IMG/VR virus record: IMGVR_UViG_3300035035_000013 | Location: 1 to 26,911 of that record | Length of the DNA: 26,911 nucleotides | Strand: one strand, 5' to 3' | Source: a virus | Shown here: one piece after another, positions 16,610 to 22,927 of the stretch | How positions within the stretch are numbered: position 1 is the stretch's first letter | Layout of the letters: every line of letters begins with the position of its first letter | Notes under the pieces: generated by a model | Told to the model about the DNA's origin: nothing | Databases searched by the model: none | The model's input: the letters and a program-made list of their open reading frames with translations, nothing else | Position numbers and translations under genes: made by a program

Positions 16610-19600
16610 CCCAGCTTCCTGAGATTATGGCAGTAGAAAAGGGGTCGGGTATTTGTATTTGTAGGGTATATTTTTCGTTCTTACGTTGTATTGGTACTCT
16701 TACACTTCGAGCTAACTCTGCAGGAGGCTCATCAAATACAGAAGAATTAGATAATATACCAGACTCAAATTGTACATAATCGTCTATATCTTTAGTAACA
16801 TTACCATTAGCGTCTACATATGAGTAGGGTGATGTAAGATGAAACTCTATAGGGCCACCTACACCTAACTCAAAGTTGATACCATTTATACGTAAATCTC
16901 CGTCCACATCATAGACGTTTTGACCCACGTTTAGATAGTATGTTGGTAATTCAATAATACTTGTGTACTTATATCCTACAGCAACCTTGGCTGCACTATG
17001 TAAGTTAATATTATTAAATGTTACACTATTAGTTCCTACAGCATCAGCTGCCTTTACAACGCCAGCTATGGAGTTACCATCGCTATCGTTACCAGATAAA
17101 CCAACCATAACTAAATTTGTAGTGTTAGCAGGTGTATATGGTATTGTAAGTACAGTTTTTTCTGGAGCTGTAGTTGTCTGAGCTGATCCAGCTACGTTTG
17201 TAGCTATAGTCATCATATCTAAATGTGCCTCAAACTGTCTTGCAGTTTTAAGAGGAGAACCTACATCACTAGCAGAACCACCTAGTACATATGCTCTATT
17301 ACTGTTTGCATCTGTAACATACTCATATCTACATAGTTTATATGTATTATCATGTAGTGTAACTGCAAAGAAACTACCACCTGTATACAATGTATGCTGT
17401 GCTGTGCCTGTTAATGTCCAGCTATACCACGCTGATTGCTCACGTTTGTTACCTGCATTGTAGTATTTATAGTGATATACAGCATTATCTCCTTTTTTAC
17501 TATAGCTGACAATACCTATAGCTGTAGAATTAGCAGATTTAGTTATATCTTTTGGTAAAAATTCTGGTACAACTCTTGTTTGTTCTATAATCTGGGGTGG
17601 TGTATCATCATCTATAATTGTAGCCTCAAATGCTCTAGCATATGCTGCTACGTTTGATGTAAATAGTATAGATGTACCTAGATCTACAGGTTGTATGGAA
17701 GAGTCACACTCGTAACTAGCTACCTTTTTTAACCTAGCAGTTTTAGGACTAAATATATCTGACTCTGTAAATAGTAAGAATTGACCATTATCACTAAACA
17801 TCATCAAACCTTTTTGTATTGGTAAGACATGATTAATAAATGCTGGCTTGACATCAGATACTGTAATATCTATAGGGTTGTCATCACTAAAAGATATAGC
17901 AGATACTATAAAAAAGTTAAAATAACTTCCTGGCTGGCTCAGTATTATATTCTCTCCAGAAACAAAACCTAATCTATTTCTGTGAAAAAACATTTCTTGT
18001 ATTTTATGACCAGTAAATGTAGGATAAGGATTAGATACGTCATCACCTACATCTCTATCTTTCCAGTAGTTATCATTATTAGCAGCGATTGCAGTAGCCT
18101 CATCTAACTTAACAAAACTAAATGTACCGTTACGGTTGTTTATTAAAGCATGTGGCATTGTTGCAGGGTCAAAACCTTTTAACATTGGGTCATTACCAGA
18201 ACCATCAAAGTTGTGAGGTCGTACAGTTTCTTCGTAGCTACCTGCTCCAGACACACCATTATTAGCTTCAAACTTTACATAGTAATCGTCTGTTTCTAGG
18301 TCAGCTGCATTTGATATTTGAGCTACATAACCTTGCTTGTTCATAGCAGGTAGTCTAGTAATATCCTGTGCTCTCTGACCGATTACACTCATGTTCTCGT
18401 TTACAGCACCACCAAGAAAGTTTACACTACTTGCAGAGGATCCGTGCATATATAAACCACTACCAATTACTTCAGCTGTTACATTAGGTAACGAACTGTT
18501 AACAGAAGTTTTTAATCCATTAAGAATAGTAGCCATAGATATAGCACCGTTTTCTGGATTTTTAGGTGTCTTGTGATAGCCTATATTAGAGACATCTTGA
18601 TATGTTGTGACTGGTTCAACAGCTTCAACGGATACACGATACTTTACTCCTTCTACAGTTACATCTACAAACAATCCCTCTGCTGTAGATTTGTTAGTTG
18701 ATTTAATTAAACCACCATCTTTTAGTGTTACCGTAGCTGTATATCTAATATCGTAATCTTGCGTGTAACCTAAAAAATCAGAACTTGACGTACTGTTGCC
18801 ATTAAAGTTTTCAATGTTAGCTGCAATATAACTAGCACCGTTTACTTGCAAACTTCCTTCAATATTTTCTGTAATATTTGAGCCACCTACTTGAGCACCT
18901 GTTGTATCAACCGCAGATCCTCCAGAAAATGACCAAGTTATAGTACCTGATTTAGCTTGGTTTTCATTACCACTTGTCCATGTAGAACCACTACCCAAAA
19001 CAGCTGTTGCAACTGCAGTGGTTGGGTTACTACCACTAGGACTAGATAGAGATACTTGCGGTGCTGAAGTATACCCAGCTCCAGAATCAGTTATGTCAAT
19101 TCTTTTAATTTTACCATCTTCAACAATGGCTTTTGCTGTAGCAACGCTAGTAAAACCACCACCTGTTAAAGTTACGGAAGGCTCAGAAGTATAACCATTA
19201 CCTTGATTAGTAACATTTATTTCACTTACAACTCCTTGAACATCTACTTTTACAGAAGTAACTCTGAAAAATGTATTGGGTGTGGGAGCTGTACCATGAT
19301 ATAAAATATATTCAGTATTGTAAGCAACAGTATCCAGCCTAGCAAATGAGTAATCTCCATTGTTAATTGGTGCGTCTGTAGTTGCTGTAGATTTACCTAC
19401 AACTTTATCTGGGTTAGCTATTATAGTATAGTCTTGGATTGTGGTAACTGCATAGGGTGATGTAGCTCCAGCTAAATATTGAAAAAGAGAATCTCCGCTA
19501 GAATTTGTCAAAGATTTTTCAGTACCATCAGCTAGATCCCATACCCGTATAGGCATACTACCACTGTTAGATGGAGTGATTTGTACAATATACTTTTCAT

Positions 19601-19811
19601 CACCATCTCTAATTATGTCATACCAATGACCACTTGTATTTGCATTGGTAAGTGTTCCTACAAACTCTGCAGGAGGACGTTTCTTCAAACCAAATGTAAC
19701 GTCTGGGACAGCGTTATCACATACTCTTAACTGTCCTGGAAATTTAATTTTATCTGGCTGTTGAGATACACCTCCTAGAAAGTTAGGAATACGTTGGTTG
19801 ATTGCTGCCAT
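16572..19811 (-). CDS. Tail tubular protein B (nozzle), gp12-like
   Basis: This 1079-residue protein forms the tail nozzle; T7 gp12 is 794. It opens MAAINQRIPNFLGGVSQQPD, the hallmark gp12 start (GGISQQPD in T7), with LRVCDNAVPDVTFGLKKRP following. Conserved gp12-like pieces are FFHRNRLGFVSGENIILSQPG and LMMFSDNGQFLLFTE in the middle. Residues about 183-275 look like an insertion made of two similar units, VTNQGNGYTSEPSVTLTGGG and ITDSGAGYTSAPQVSL, absent from T7. They explain much of the extra length and may form a surface decoration. The start overlaps the tail tube A stop by TAATG. Confidence 0.95.
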   Translation of the reverse strand: MAAINQRIPNFLGGVSQQPDKIKFPGQLRVCDNAVPDVTFGLKKRPPAEFVGTLTNANTSGHWYDIIRDGDEKYIVQITPSNSGSMPIRVWDLADGTEKSLTNSSGDSLFQYLAGATSPYAVTTIQDYTIIANPDKVVGKSTATTDAPINNGDYSFARLDTVAYNTEYILYHGTAPTPNTFFRVTSVKVDVQGVVSEINVTNQGNGYTSEPSVTLTGGGFTSVATAKAIVEDGKIKRIDITDSGAGYTSAPQVSLSSPSGSNPTTAVATAVLGSGSTWTSGNENQAKSGTITWSFSGGSAVDTTGAQVGGSNITENIEGSLQVNGASYIAANIENFNGNSTSSSDFLGYTQDYDIRYTATVTLKDGGLIKSTNKSTAEGLFVDVTVEGVKYRVSVEAVEPVTTYQDVSNIGYHKTPKNPENGAISMATILNGLKTSVNSSLPNVTAEVIGSGLYMHGSSASSVNFLGGAVNENMSVIGQRAQDITRLPAMNKQGYVAQISNAADLETDDYYVKFEANNGVSGAGSYEETVRPHNFDGSGNDPMLKGFDPATMPHALINNRNGTFSFVKLDEATAIAANNDNYWKDRDVGDDVSNPYPTFTGHKIQEMFFHRNRLGFVSGENIILSQPGSYFNFFIVSAISFSDDNPIDITVSDVKPAFINHVLPIQKGLMMFSDNGQFLLFTESDIFSPKTARLKKVASYECDSSIQPVDLGTSILFTSNVAAYARAFEATIIDDDTPPQIIEQTRVVPEFLPKDITKSANSTAIGIVSYSKKGDNAVYHYKYYNAGNKREQSAWYSWTLTGTAQHTLYTGGSFFAVTLHDNTYKLCRYEYVTDANSNRAYVLGGSASDVGSPLKTARQFEAHLDMMTIATNVAGSAQTTTAPEKTVLTIPYTPANTTNLVMVGLSGNDSDGNSIAGVVKAADAVGTNSVTFNNINLHSAAKVAVGYKYTSIIELPTYYLNVGQNVYDVDGDLRINGINFELGVGGPIEFHLTSPYSYVDANGNVTKDIDDYVQFESGILSNSSVFDEPPAELARSVRVPIQRKNEKYTLQIQIPDPFSTAIISGSWDGIYHNRRHVRR

Positions 19812-20449
19812 TACATTCTTCTTAGTACTTTAAATGGTCTGTATACGGTGTTAGCATCTTGTTGATATTGGAAGTCACTAAAGATATTGTGGTCAGACTG
19901 TTGCATTTCATACTGCACTGCAGCTGCCCTTGCAGCAGCCTCGTCTGTTTCTAATAACTTAGCAGATGGTTGACTGTTTACCATACGGTTAGAGGCGATT
20001 CTGGACGCTCTAGTGGTAATATAATCTTTAAATGCTTGTGGTAGATCTTCAAAATCTAACATCCATATAATATCAAAATATAATTTACTACAATTTTCAA
20101 AGGTAAAGGTATGGTTCTTTTTATCATATACCTTCATTACACCATTGTCACTACGTCTAACCACATCATAATCTTTACCGTGTTCAAAGATATTTAGGTC
20201 TAGTTGTAGGACATTGTTTGGTATGATACACTGGTTGTTTGTATCGAGGTCTATAGGATACTGGTTCTCTGTGTTGTATGACCATCCCTCAGCTTGTATC
20301 TCACGGCAGACTTGCCTTAGAGTCTTTTGTGCTATAGCCACTTCGGGGCTCTGCACCGTTAATGTATTAACTGGGGTTTCTCCAACGCTCATCAGGATTG
20401 AATTTACAGCATCTAGTTCGGTAGACACTCCGTAAGATATTTGTGCCAT
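19811..20449 (-). CDS. Tail tubular protein A (gatekeeper), gp11-like
   Basis: This is a 212-residue protein (T7 gp11 is 196). The N-terminal TELDAVNSILMSVGETPVNT parallels T7 gp11 (ELSAVNDILASIGEPPVST). CREIQAEGWSYNTEN matches the family's Q-x-x-G-W-x-x-N pattern. The C-terminus carries ASRIASNRM and a Gln/Asp-rich end typical of the gene. It bridges portal and nozzle. The ATG follows the U-tract of the intrinsic terminator after two bases, and I see no Shine-Dalgarno, so initiation is unusual or depends on readthrough transcripts and an A/U-rich leader. Confidence 0.95.
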   Translation of the reverse strand: MAQISYGVSTELDAVNSILMSVGETPVNTLTVQSPEVAIAQKTLRQVCREIQAEGWSYNTENQYPIDLDTNNQCIIPNNVLQLDLNIFEHGKDYDVVRRSDNGVMKVYDKKNHTFTFENCSKLYFDIIWMLDFEDLPQAFKDYITTRASRIASNRMVNSQPSAKLLETDEAAARAAAVQYEMQQSDHNIFSDFQYQQDANTVYRPFKVLRRM

Positions 20450-20451
20450 AT

Positions 20452-20474
20452 AAAAAAGGGGGGCGTGTGCCCCC
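20452..20474 (-). terminator. Intrinsic terminator between capsid and tail tube A genes
   Basis: On the minus strand the sequence is GGGGGC-ACAC-GCCCCC followed by C and six T: a six-pair all-GC stem with a four-base loop and a U-tract. It lies 15 nt after the capsid stop and just ahead of the tail tube A start, the position of T-phi after gene 10 in T7. It probably reduces transcription of tail and core genes relative to capsid. Confidence 0.9.
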
Positions 20475-20489
20475 GTATAAATGTATATA

Positions 20490-21665
20490 TTATGAGAAAG
20501 CTGCTGGCTTTGTAGTTGTTCCTGCGAACAATTCTACACAAGCTGCTGGGTTCACATAATCTGCTCCCATAGCCATGCGTCCTAGGATGACATCGCCTTG
20601 GTATACCACTGAAACGTCTCCAGAAGTTACTTGAACTTGTGGGCCAATGGTTTCAACAACACCTGCAGCTTCTCTTTGGAAGATTAATCCGCATGTGTTT
20701 GCAAAGTTAGAGGCAGCACCGTAGTTTTGGCGTGGGCCATAGTTGTTACCTGTAACTGTTGTAGCTGTTTCGATTGATTCAGATACGAATGAACCTGTAT
20801 TTCCAGGATCTACTGTATCAAGGTCAGTTGCAGCTGATGGGCTAGATGCAGGTGCATACTTAGTACCGTACTTGCTAAAGAATGGGACGTTCATTGATTT
20901 GTAGATTTGAATACCTGCAATTTCAATTACTCCGTTACCAGACTGAAGTGCTGTACCTTGTACGTCTCTGTTGATTAGACCGTTACTACCAGCTCCTTTT
21001 ATAAGTTCGTAGTACTGTCTAGGGTTAAGTACGGCAACCCGACCATCATCAGATACTCCTTTTTCATCTAAAGCTGCTGCAGCTTCATAGAAAGCTGTAA
21101 CTAAAGCTGAATCATCAAGAGCGTCATCAGCGTTAGAACCTGCTCCAACTCTGATTTGTGTACCACCTGGCTCGATGAAACCAGTTTTTGAGATAGGAGA
21201 AGCCTGTCTAGCACCCTTAGCAATAGCTCTAAAGATTAGTCTATCGTACTTTTGTGCAAGAGCATAACCGATCTTCTTAGAGATCTCTCCTCTCAATTCA
21301 TAGTGTGCTAGTGTTTCATCTAGCTCATAAACAAAAGCCGAGCTGATTAATAGGTCATCGACTGTAATTGTTTTTTCAGCTACTGGAGGAGCTCCGTCAG
21401 AGTTTCCTAATATACTGTTTCCAGGAGTGTGGTATTCCGCACTTGTACGTCCAGTATAAATGAACTGTAAACTCTTTCCGTTTGTGAGTGTACGCTTCAT
21501 AACGAGATCTCTTGCGATTGTCTCTCTTTGGAAGCCAGTAAACATCTCACCTGAGAACAACTTTAAATAGAGGTCTCTGTTGTTTGTTGCGTTCTGTGAA
21601 GAAGCATTACCAATCCTACCCAGAAAGGTTTGTGAGCTAGGATTGTTTGTTGACTGTTGTGCCAT
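20490..21665 (-). CDS. Major capsid protein, gp10-like
   Basis: This is a 391-residue HK97-fold capsid protein of the T7 gp10 family (T7 gp10A is 345). It starts with a Ser/Asn/Gln-rich arm. LFSGEMFTGFQRETIARDLVMKRTL follows around residue 36-60, then GKSLQFIYTG, the DDLLISSAFVYELDETLAHYELR helix (E-loop/spine region), and RVAVLNPRQYYELIKG near the middle. The C-terminal DVILGRMAMGADYVNPAA is typical. No frameshifted gp10B-type extension is visible, because the gene ends at the terminator. The upstream leader carries a TATAAT but no clear Shine-Dalgarno. Confidence 0.95.
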   Translation of the reverse strand: MAQQSTNNPSSQTFLGRIGNASSQNATNNRDLYLKLFSGEMFTGFQRETIARDLVMKRTLTNGKSLQFIYTGRTSAEYHTPGNSILGNSDGAPPVAEKTITVDDLLISSAFVYELDETLAHYELRGEISKKIGYALAQKYDRLIFRAIAKGARQASPISKTGFIEPGGTQIRVGAGSNADDALDDSALVTAFYEAAAALDEKGVSDDGRVAVLNPRQYYELIKGAGSNGLINRDVQGTALQSGNGVIEIAGIQIYKSMNVPFFSKYGTKYAPASSPSAATDLDTVDPGNTGSFVSESIETATTVTGNNYGPRQNYGAASNFANTCGLIFQREAAGVVETIGPQVQVTSGDVSVVYQGDVILGRMAMGADYVNPAACVELFAGTTTKPAAFS

Positions 21666-21724
21666 TATTTTGTAAGGTTATATGTATCGTCTCTAGATCT
21701 AGAATTATAGGAATCTTAATTGTA
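21666..21724 (-). promoter_or_regulatory. Capsid leader with TATAAT and TCTAGA tandem
   Basis: This 59-nt leader holds TATAAT at 21709-21704, about 39 nt upstream of the capsid ATG. Next comes TCTAGATCTAGA, two TCTAGA units sharing a palindromic overlap. No good -35 sits 16-18 nt above the TATAAT. It may be a host-type or phage-polymerase late promoter. The A/U-rich stretch before the ATG has no Shine-Dalgarno. Confidence 0.4.
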
Positions 21725-21775
21725 TCAGCTAAGACTCAAAGCTGCCTGTGGTCTATCCCACCGTCTAGACGGCAT
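21725..21775 (-). CDS. 16-codon micro-gene before capsid
   Basis: The ORF encodes MPSRRWDRPQAALSLS and stops with TGA. Its ATG overlaps the TAA of the preceding micro-ORF (TAATG), and a GGAG lies seven bases upstream, an excellent ribosome site. The composition (Arg, Trp, Pro) reads like protein. The DNA here can also fold (palindrome CCGTCTAGACGG at 21761-21772), so RNA structure is a competing explanation. Function is unknown. Confidence 0.5.
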   Translation of the reverse strand: MPSRRWDRPQAALSLS

Positions 21776-21829
21776 TAGGTGTCTCCGTAGAGGCTAATAC
21801 CAAATGTAGAGGGAGGCATTGCACCTCCC
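21771..21829 (-). other. Two stem-loops inside the micro-gene region
   Basis: GGGAGG and CCTCCC (21829-21824 and 21816-21811) form a six-pair hairpin with a seven-base loop. GGTATTAG and CTAATGCC (21801-21794 and 21778-21771) form an eight-pair stem, including one U-G pair. Its inner CTC-TACG-GAG helix is closed by a UNCG-type loop. They overlap the micro-ORFs and may be processing or stability elements for capsid mRNA. Confidence 0.4.
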
Positions 21830-21831
21830 AT
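21775..21831 (-). CDS. 18-codon micro-gene after the membrane peptide gene
   Basis: The ORF encodes MGGAMPPSTFGISLYGDT. It starts five bases after the stop of the 43-residue gene and ends TAATG into the 16-codon gene. It has no clear Shine-Dalgarno of its own, so coupling to the upstream gene is the likely route. The chain of coupled micro-ORFs favours a real gene, but the short length keeps this uncertain. Confidence 0.45.
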   Translation of the reverse strand: MGGAMPPSTFGISLYGDT

Positions 21832-21836
21832 GTCGC

Positions 21837-21968
21837 TTAACGAACTACTTTATGATAATGTAAATTTGGACGTTTCTCAGTCATATGCGTTTGAATGTGG
21901 CTTAATTCTAAAGCACCCATTATAAGAGCTAGACCGATTATACCGAACCAAATTGCTCGATCATTCAT
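21837..21968 (-). CDS. 43-residue single-helix membrane protein
   Basis: The protein is MNDRAIWF followed by a hydrophobic segment (about 5-23, GIIGLALIMGALEL) and a His/Lys-rich tail ending HYHKVVR: one predicted transmembrane helix. The start is chosen at ATG 21968 because it overlaps the stop of the 17-residue peptide gene by ATGA. A longer in-frame reading would begin inside the riboswitch and is unlikely. Its coupling to a glutamine-controlled peptide suggests shared regulation. Function is unknown. Confidence 0.7.
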   Translation of the reverse strand: MNDRAIWFGIIGLALIMGALELSHIQTHMTEKRPNLHYHKVVR

Positions 21969-22018
21969 TTGATAATTTTGGTGTAAGCAACGCCACGATA
22001 TACGTAAGTTACTGTCAT
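21965..22018 (-). CDS. 17-residue DUF4278-like peptide under riboswitch control
   Basis: The ORF encodes MTVTYVYRGVAYTKIIK. The core TY-YRGVAY resembles the start of DUF4278 proteins (M-x-L-x-YRG-x-x-Y) common in cyanobacteria and their phages. A GGGAG Shine-Dalgarno lies six bases upstream. It is the first frame after the glutamine-II-like leader, exactly where 'downstream peptides' are known to occur. It ends ATGA into the membrane peptide gene. Its role is unknown. In free-living cyanobacteria such peptides are linked to nitrogen status through the leader, not through any known activity. Confidence 0.75.
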   Translation of the reverse strand: MTVTYVYRGVAYTKIIK

Positions 22019-22090
22019 GGTAAACTCCCATATACCAAAGCCCCGTTCCATGCTTTGGTGTCATGCGTCCCGAAGGATGAACGGACGTGG
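22019..22090 (-). ncRNA. Glutamine-II riboswitch candidate (downstream-peptide motif)
   Basis: This leader lies just before the 17-residue peptide. Minus-strand features are CGTTCATCC-TTCG-GGACGCATGA (22083-22061), where short CC/GG and CG/CG pairs close a UUCG loop, then a perfect eight-pair stem ACCAAAGC / GCTTTGGT (22059-22052 with 22041-22034) around the loop ATGGAACGGG. GGGAG and the ATG follow. The CGUUCA...GGGACG core and the position before a short peptide ORF fit the downstream-peptide RNA, now the glutamine-II riboswitch, known in marine Synechococcus, Prochlorococcus and cyanophage. Identification is from recalled motif features, not a covariance search. Confidence 0.75.
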
Positions 22091-22092
22091 CG

Positions 22093-22128
22093 TTTGTGGA
22101 TTATAAAATTCCAGGAATTATTTGTCCT
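22093..22128 (-). promoter_or_regulatory. Sigma70-like promoter overlapping hli stop
   Basis: AGGACA (22128-22123, four of six matches to TTGACA), a 17-base spacer, and a perfect TATAAT (22105-22100). The predicted start, near 22093, falls at the beginning of the riboswitch. The promoter lies in the last codons and stop of hli, so it would make riboswitch-peptide-capsid transcripts apart from the upstream operon, using host RNA polymerase. Confidence 0.65.
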
Positions 22129-22235
22129 GTTGTTAGGTATGTACCTACAGCTATAACAAAACCTAGCATTGCTAGTCTGCCATTTAGCTCTTCAGCTACA
22201 TGCCATTTGTCGCCTTCGTGGTTGTGGTGTGTCAT
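22101..22235 (-). CDS. hli: High-light-inducible protein (Hli)
   Basis: This is a 44-residue thylakoid membrane protein that binds chlorophyll and protects photosystems under stress. The sequence is a His-rich start (MTHHNHEGDKWHV), the motif A14-E15-E-L-N18-G-R20-L-A-M-L-G-F that places Glu, Asn and Arg for pigment binding and helix pairing, a hydrophobic helix (to about 36), and TGQIIPGIL at the end. That ending is the signature of phage-type and multicopy Prochlorococcus Hli proteins. The start ATG 22235 overlaps the stop of the 77-residue gene by ATGA. Phages carry hli to keep photosynthetic energy flowing during infection, and the presence of this gene marks a cyanobacterial host. No psbA is seen in the window. 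Confidence 0.95.
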   Translation of the reverse strand: MTHHNHEGDKWHVAEELNGRLAMLGFVIAVGTYLTTGQIIPGIL

Positions 22236-22465
22236 TTTCTTCGTTTGTGGTTGTAGTTAATTCTTTTAGAACTTGTTTTAGATTTTTTAAATCTTGCTTT
22301 TTCACCCCCAGACATCTCCTTAGTAGTCTTAGGTGTTTTGGATGAGACTCTGCGAGATGGACGACAAGCGGGGTAGCCTTTACGCTTTTCGCCTTTCTGT
22401 CTGCCACATGGCTTACCAGTTTTTACGTCCACCCACTTCTCTTTAAACCATCTTCTTAAACTCAT
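22232..22465 (-). CDS. DUF5872-like small basic protein
   Basis: This is a 77-residue protein, MSLRRWFKEKWVDVKTGKPC then GRQKGEKRKGYPACRPSRRV. The W-x-D-V/I, GKPCGR and K-x-YP-x-C-R/V-P pattern is the DUF5872 type, frequent in cyanophages and picocyanobacteria. The two Cys (about 20 and 34) may pair or bind metal. The C-terminal half is Lys/Arg/Ser-rich and probably disordered and nucleic-acid-binding. The start overlaps the preceding stop by ATGA, and its own stop overlaps hli by ATGA. Function is unknown. Confidence 0.85.
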   Translation of the reverse strand: MSLRRWFKEKWVDVKTGKPCGRQKGEKRKGYPACRPSRRVSSKTPKTTKEMSGGEKARFKKSKTSSKRINYNHKRRK

Positions 22466-22623
22466 CTCTTTCCTCTAGTATATCCTTTAGCGGTCTTTCT
22501 TTTACCACCAGATTTTACTTGTCCTTTACATACCTTTACACCATACGCATTAGCATATGCTGAGGGGTATACCTTGAACTTTCTTTTTGCAGCTGCTTTA
22601 CCACGGGCACAGAGTTTAGCCAT
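22462..22623 (-). CDS. 53-residue basic protein (VYPSAYANAY family)
   Basis: The ORF encodes MAKLCARGKAAAKRKF, then KVYPSAYANAYGVKVCKGQV and a Lys/Gly/Arg tail ending RGKR. The VYPSAYANAY block recurs in small basic proteins of marine phages. Two Cys (5 and 32) flank it. The start is ATG 22623, sharing TAATG with the 18-residue gene, and the stop shares ATGA with the DUF5872-like gene. A structural or DNA-compacting role is possible from charge and position between scaffold and capsid. None is known. Confidence 0.85.
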   Translation of the reverse strand: MAKLCARGKAAAKRKFKVYPSAYANAYGVKVCKGQVKSGGKRKTAKGYTRGKR

Positions 22624-22679
22624 TACTTCTTCTTGCCTCCATGTTTACAGCCACACTTAGATCCTTTCTTGTGTGCCAT
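22623..22679 (-). CDS. 18-residue Cys/His/Lys micro-gene
   Basis: The ORF encodes MAHKKGSKCGCKHGGKKK. The C9-G-C11-K-H13 cluster could hold a metal ion. It is bounded by TAATG overlaps on both sides, in a chain of similar basic genes, which supports translation despite the length. Function is unknown. Confidence 0.65.
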   Translation of the reverse strand: MAHKKGSKCGCKHGGKKK

Positions 22680-22927
22680 TAGCATTTCCATCTACGTAGT
22701 GCCAACGCTTTACGGGTTGGCTTTCCGTTGGGCTTTTTCATTGGCCCTTTAACTCCCTTCATGCGAGCACAAAAGGAACGCTTACGAGCCCCACCTTGAG
22801 GCTGAGGAGCCTTGAGGTTGGAGCCAGTAGCTCTATTATATTTTGCTCTGCCCTTAGCTGTAAGCCCACCCTTGCGGGATTTCTCACCTCGACCTAAAGA
22901 CAGACTTACACCTTTTTTGCGAGCCAT
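22679..22927 (-). CDS. DUF6321-like small basic protein
   Basis: This is an 82-residue protein, MARKKGVSLSLGRGEKSRKG, then GGLTAKGRAKYNRATGSNLK and a second half with GGARKRSFCARMKGV and PNGKPTRKALALRRWKC. The GGLTxKGRxKYNRxTGSxLK and RKxSFCAR blocks are a recognised marine-phage family (DUF6321). It is very basic, has Cys near 53 and at the C-terminus, and is joined by TAATG at both ends. Its position beside scaffold and capsid suggests an assembly or packaged-protein role, unproven. Confidence 0.88.
   Translation of the reverse strand: MARKKGVSLSLGRGEKSRKGGLTAKGRAKYNRATGSNLKAPQPQGGARKRSFCARMKGVKGPMKKPNGKPTRKALALRRWKC

Noticed and set aside
21741-21801. Possible tRNA on the plus strand
   Set aside because: Several stems are present, but there is no T-arm consensus, no acceptor stem and no plausible cloverleaf. 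Micro-ORFs and hairpins explain the region better.
21811-21829. GGGAGG/CCTCCC hairpin as an intrinsic terminator
   Set aside because: The hairpin is followed by TCTACATTTGG, which is not a U-tract. Downstream genes, including capsid, also need transcription through it.
21837-22064. Longer 75-codon form of the 43-residue membrane protein gene
   Set aside because: Its ATG lies inside the riboswitch, and its first 32 codons overlap the better-supported 17-residue peptide in another frame. The ATGA-coupled start at 21968 fits the neighbours.
22192-22407. 71-codon minus-strand ORF
   Set aside because: It overlaps the DUF5872-like gene and hli in a third frame. Both of those have recognisable families and coupled starts.
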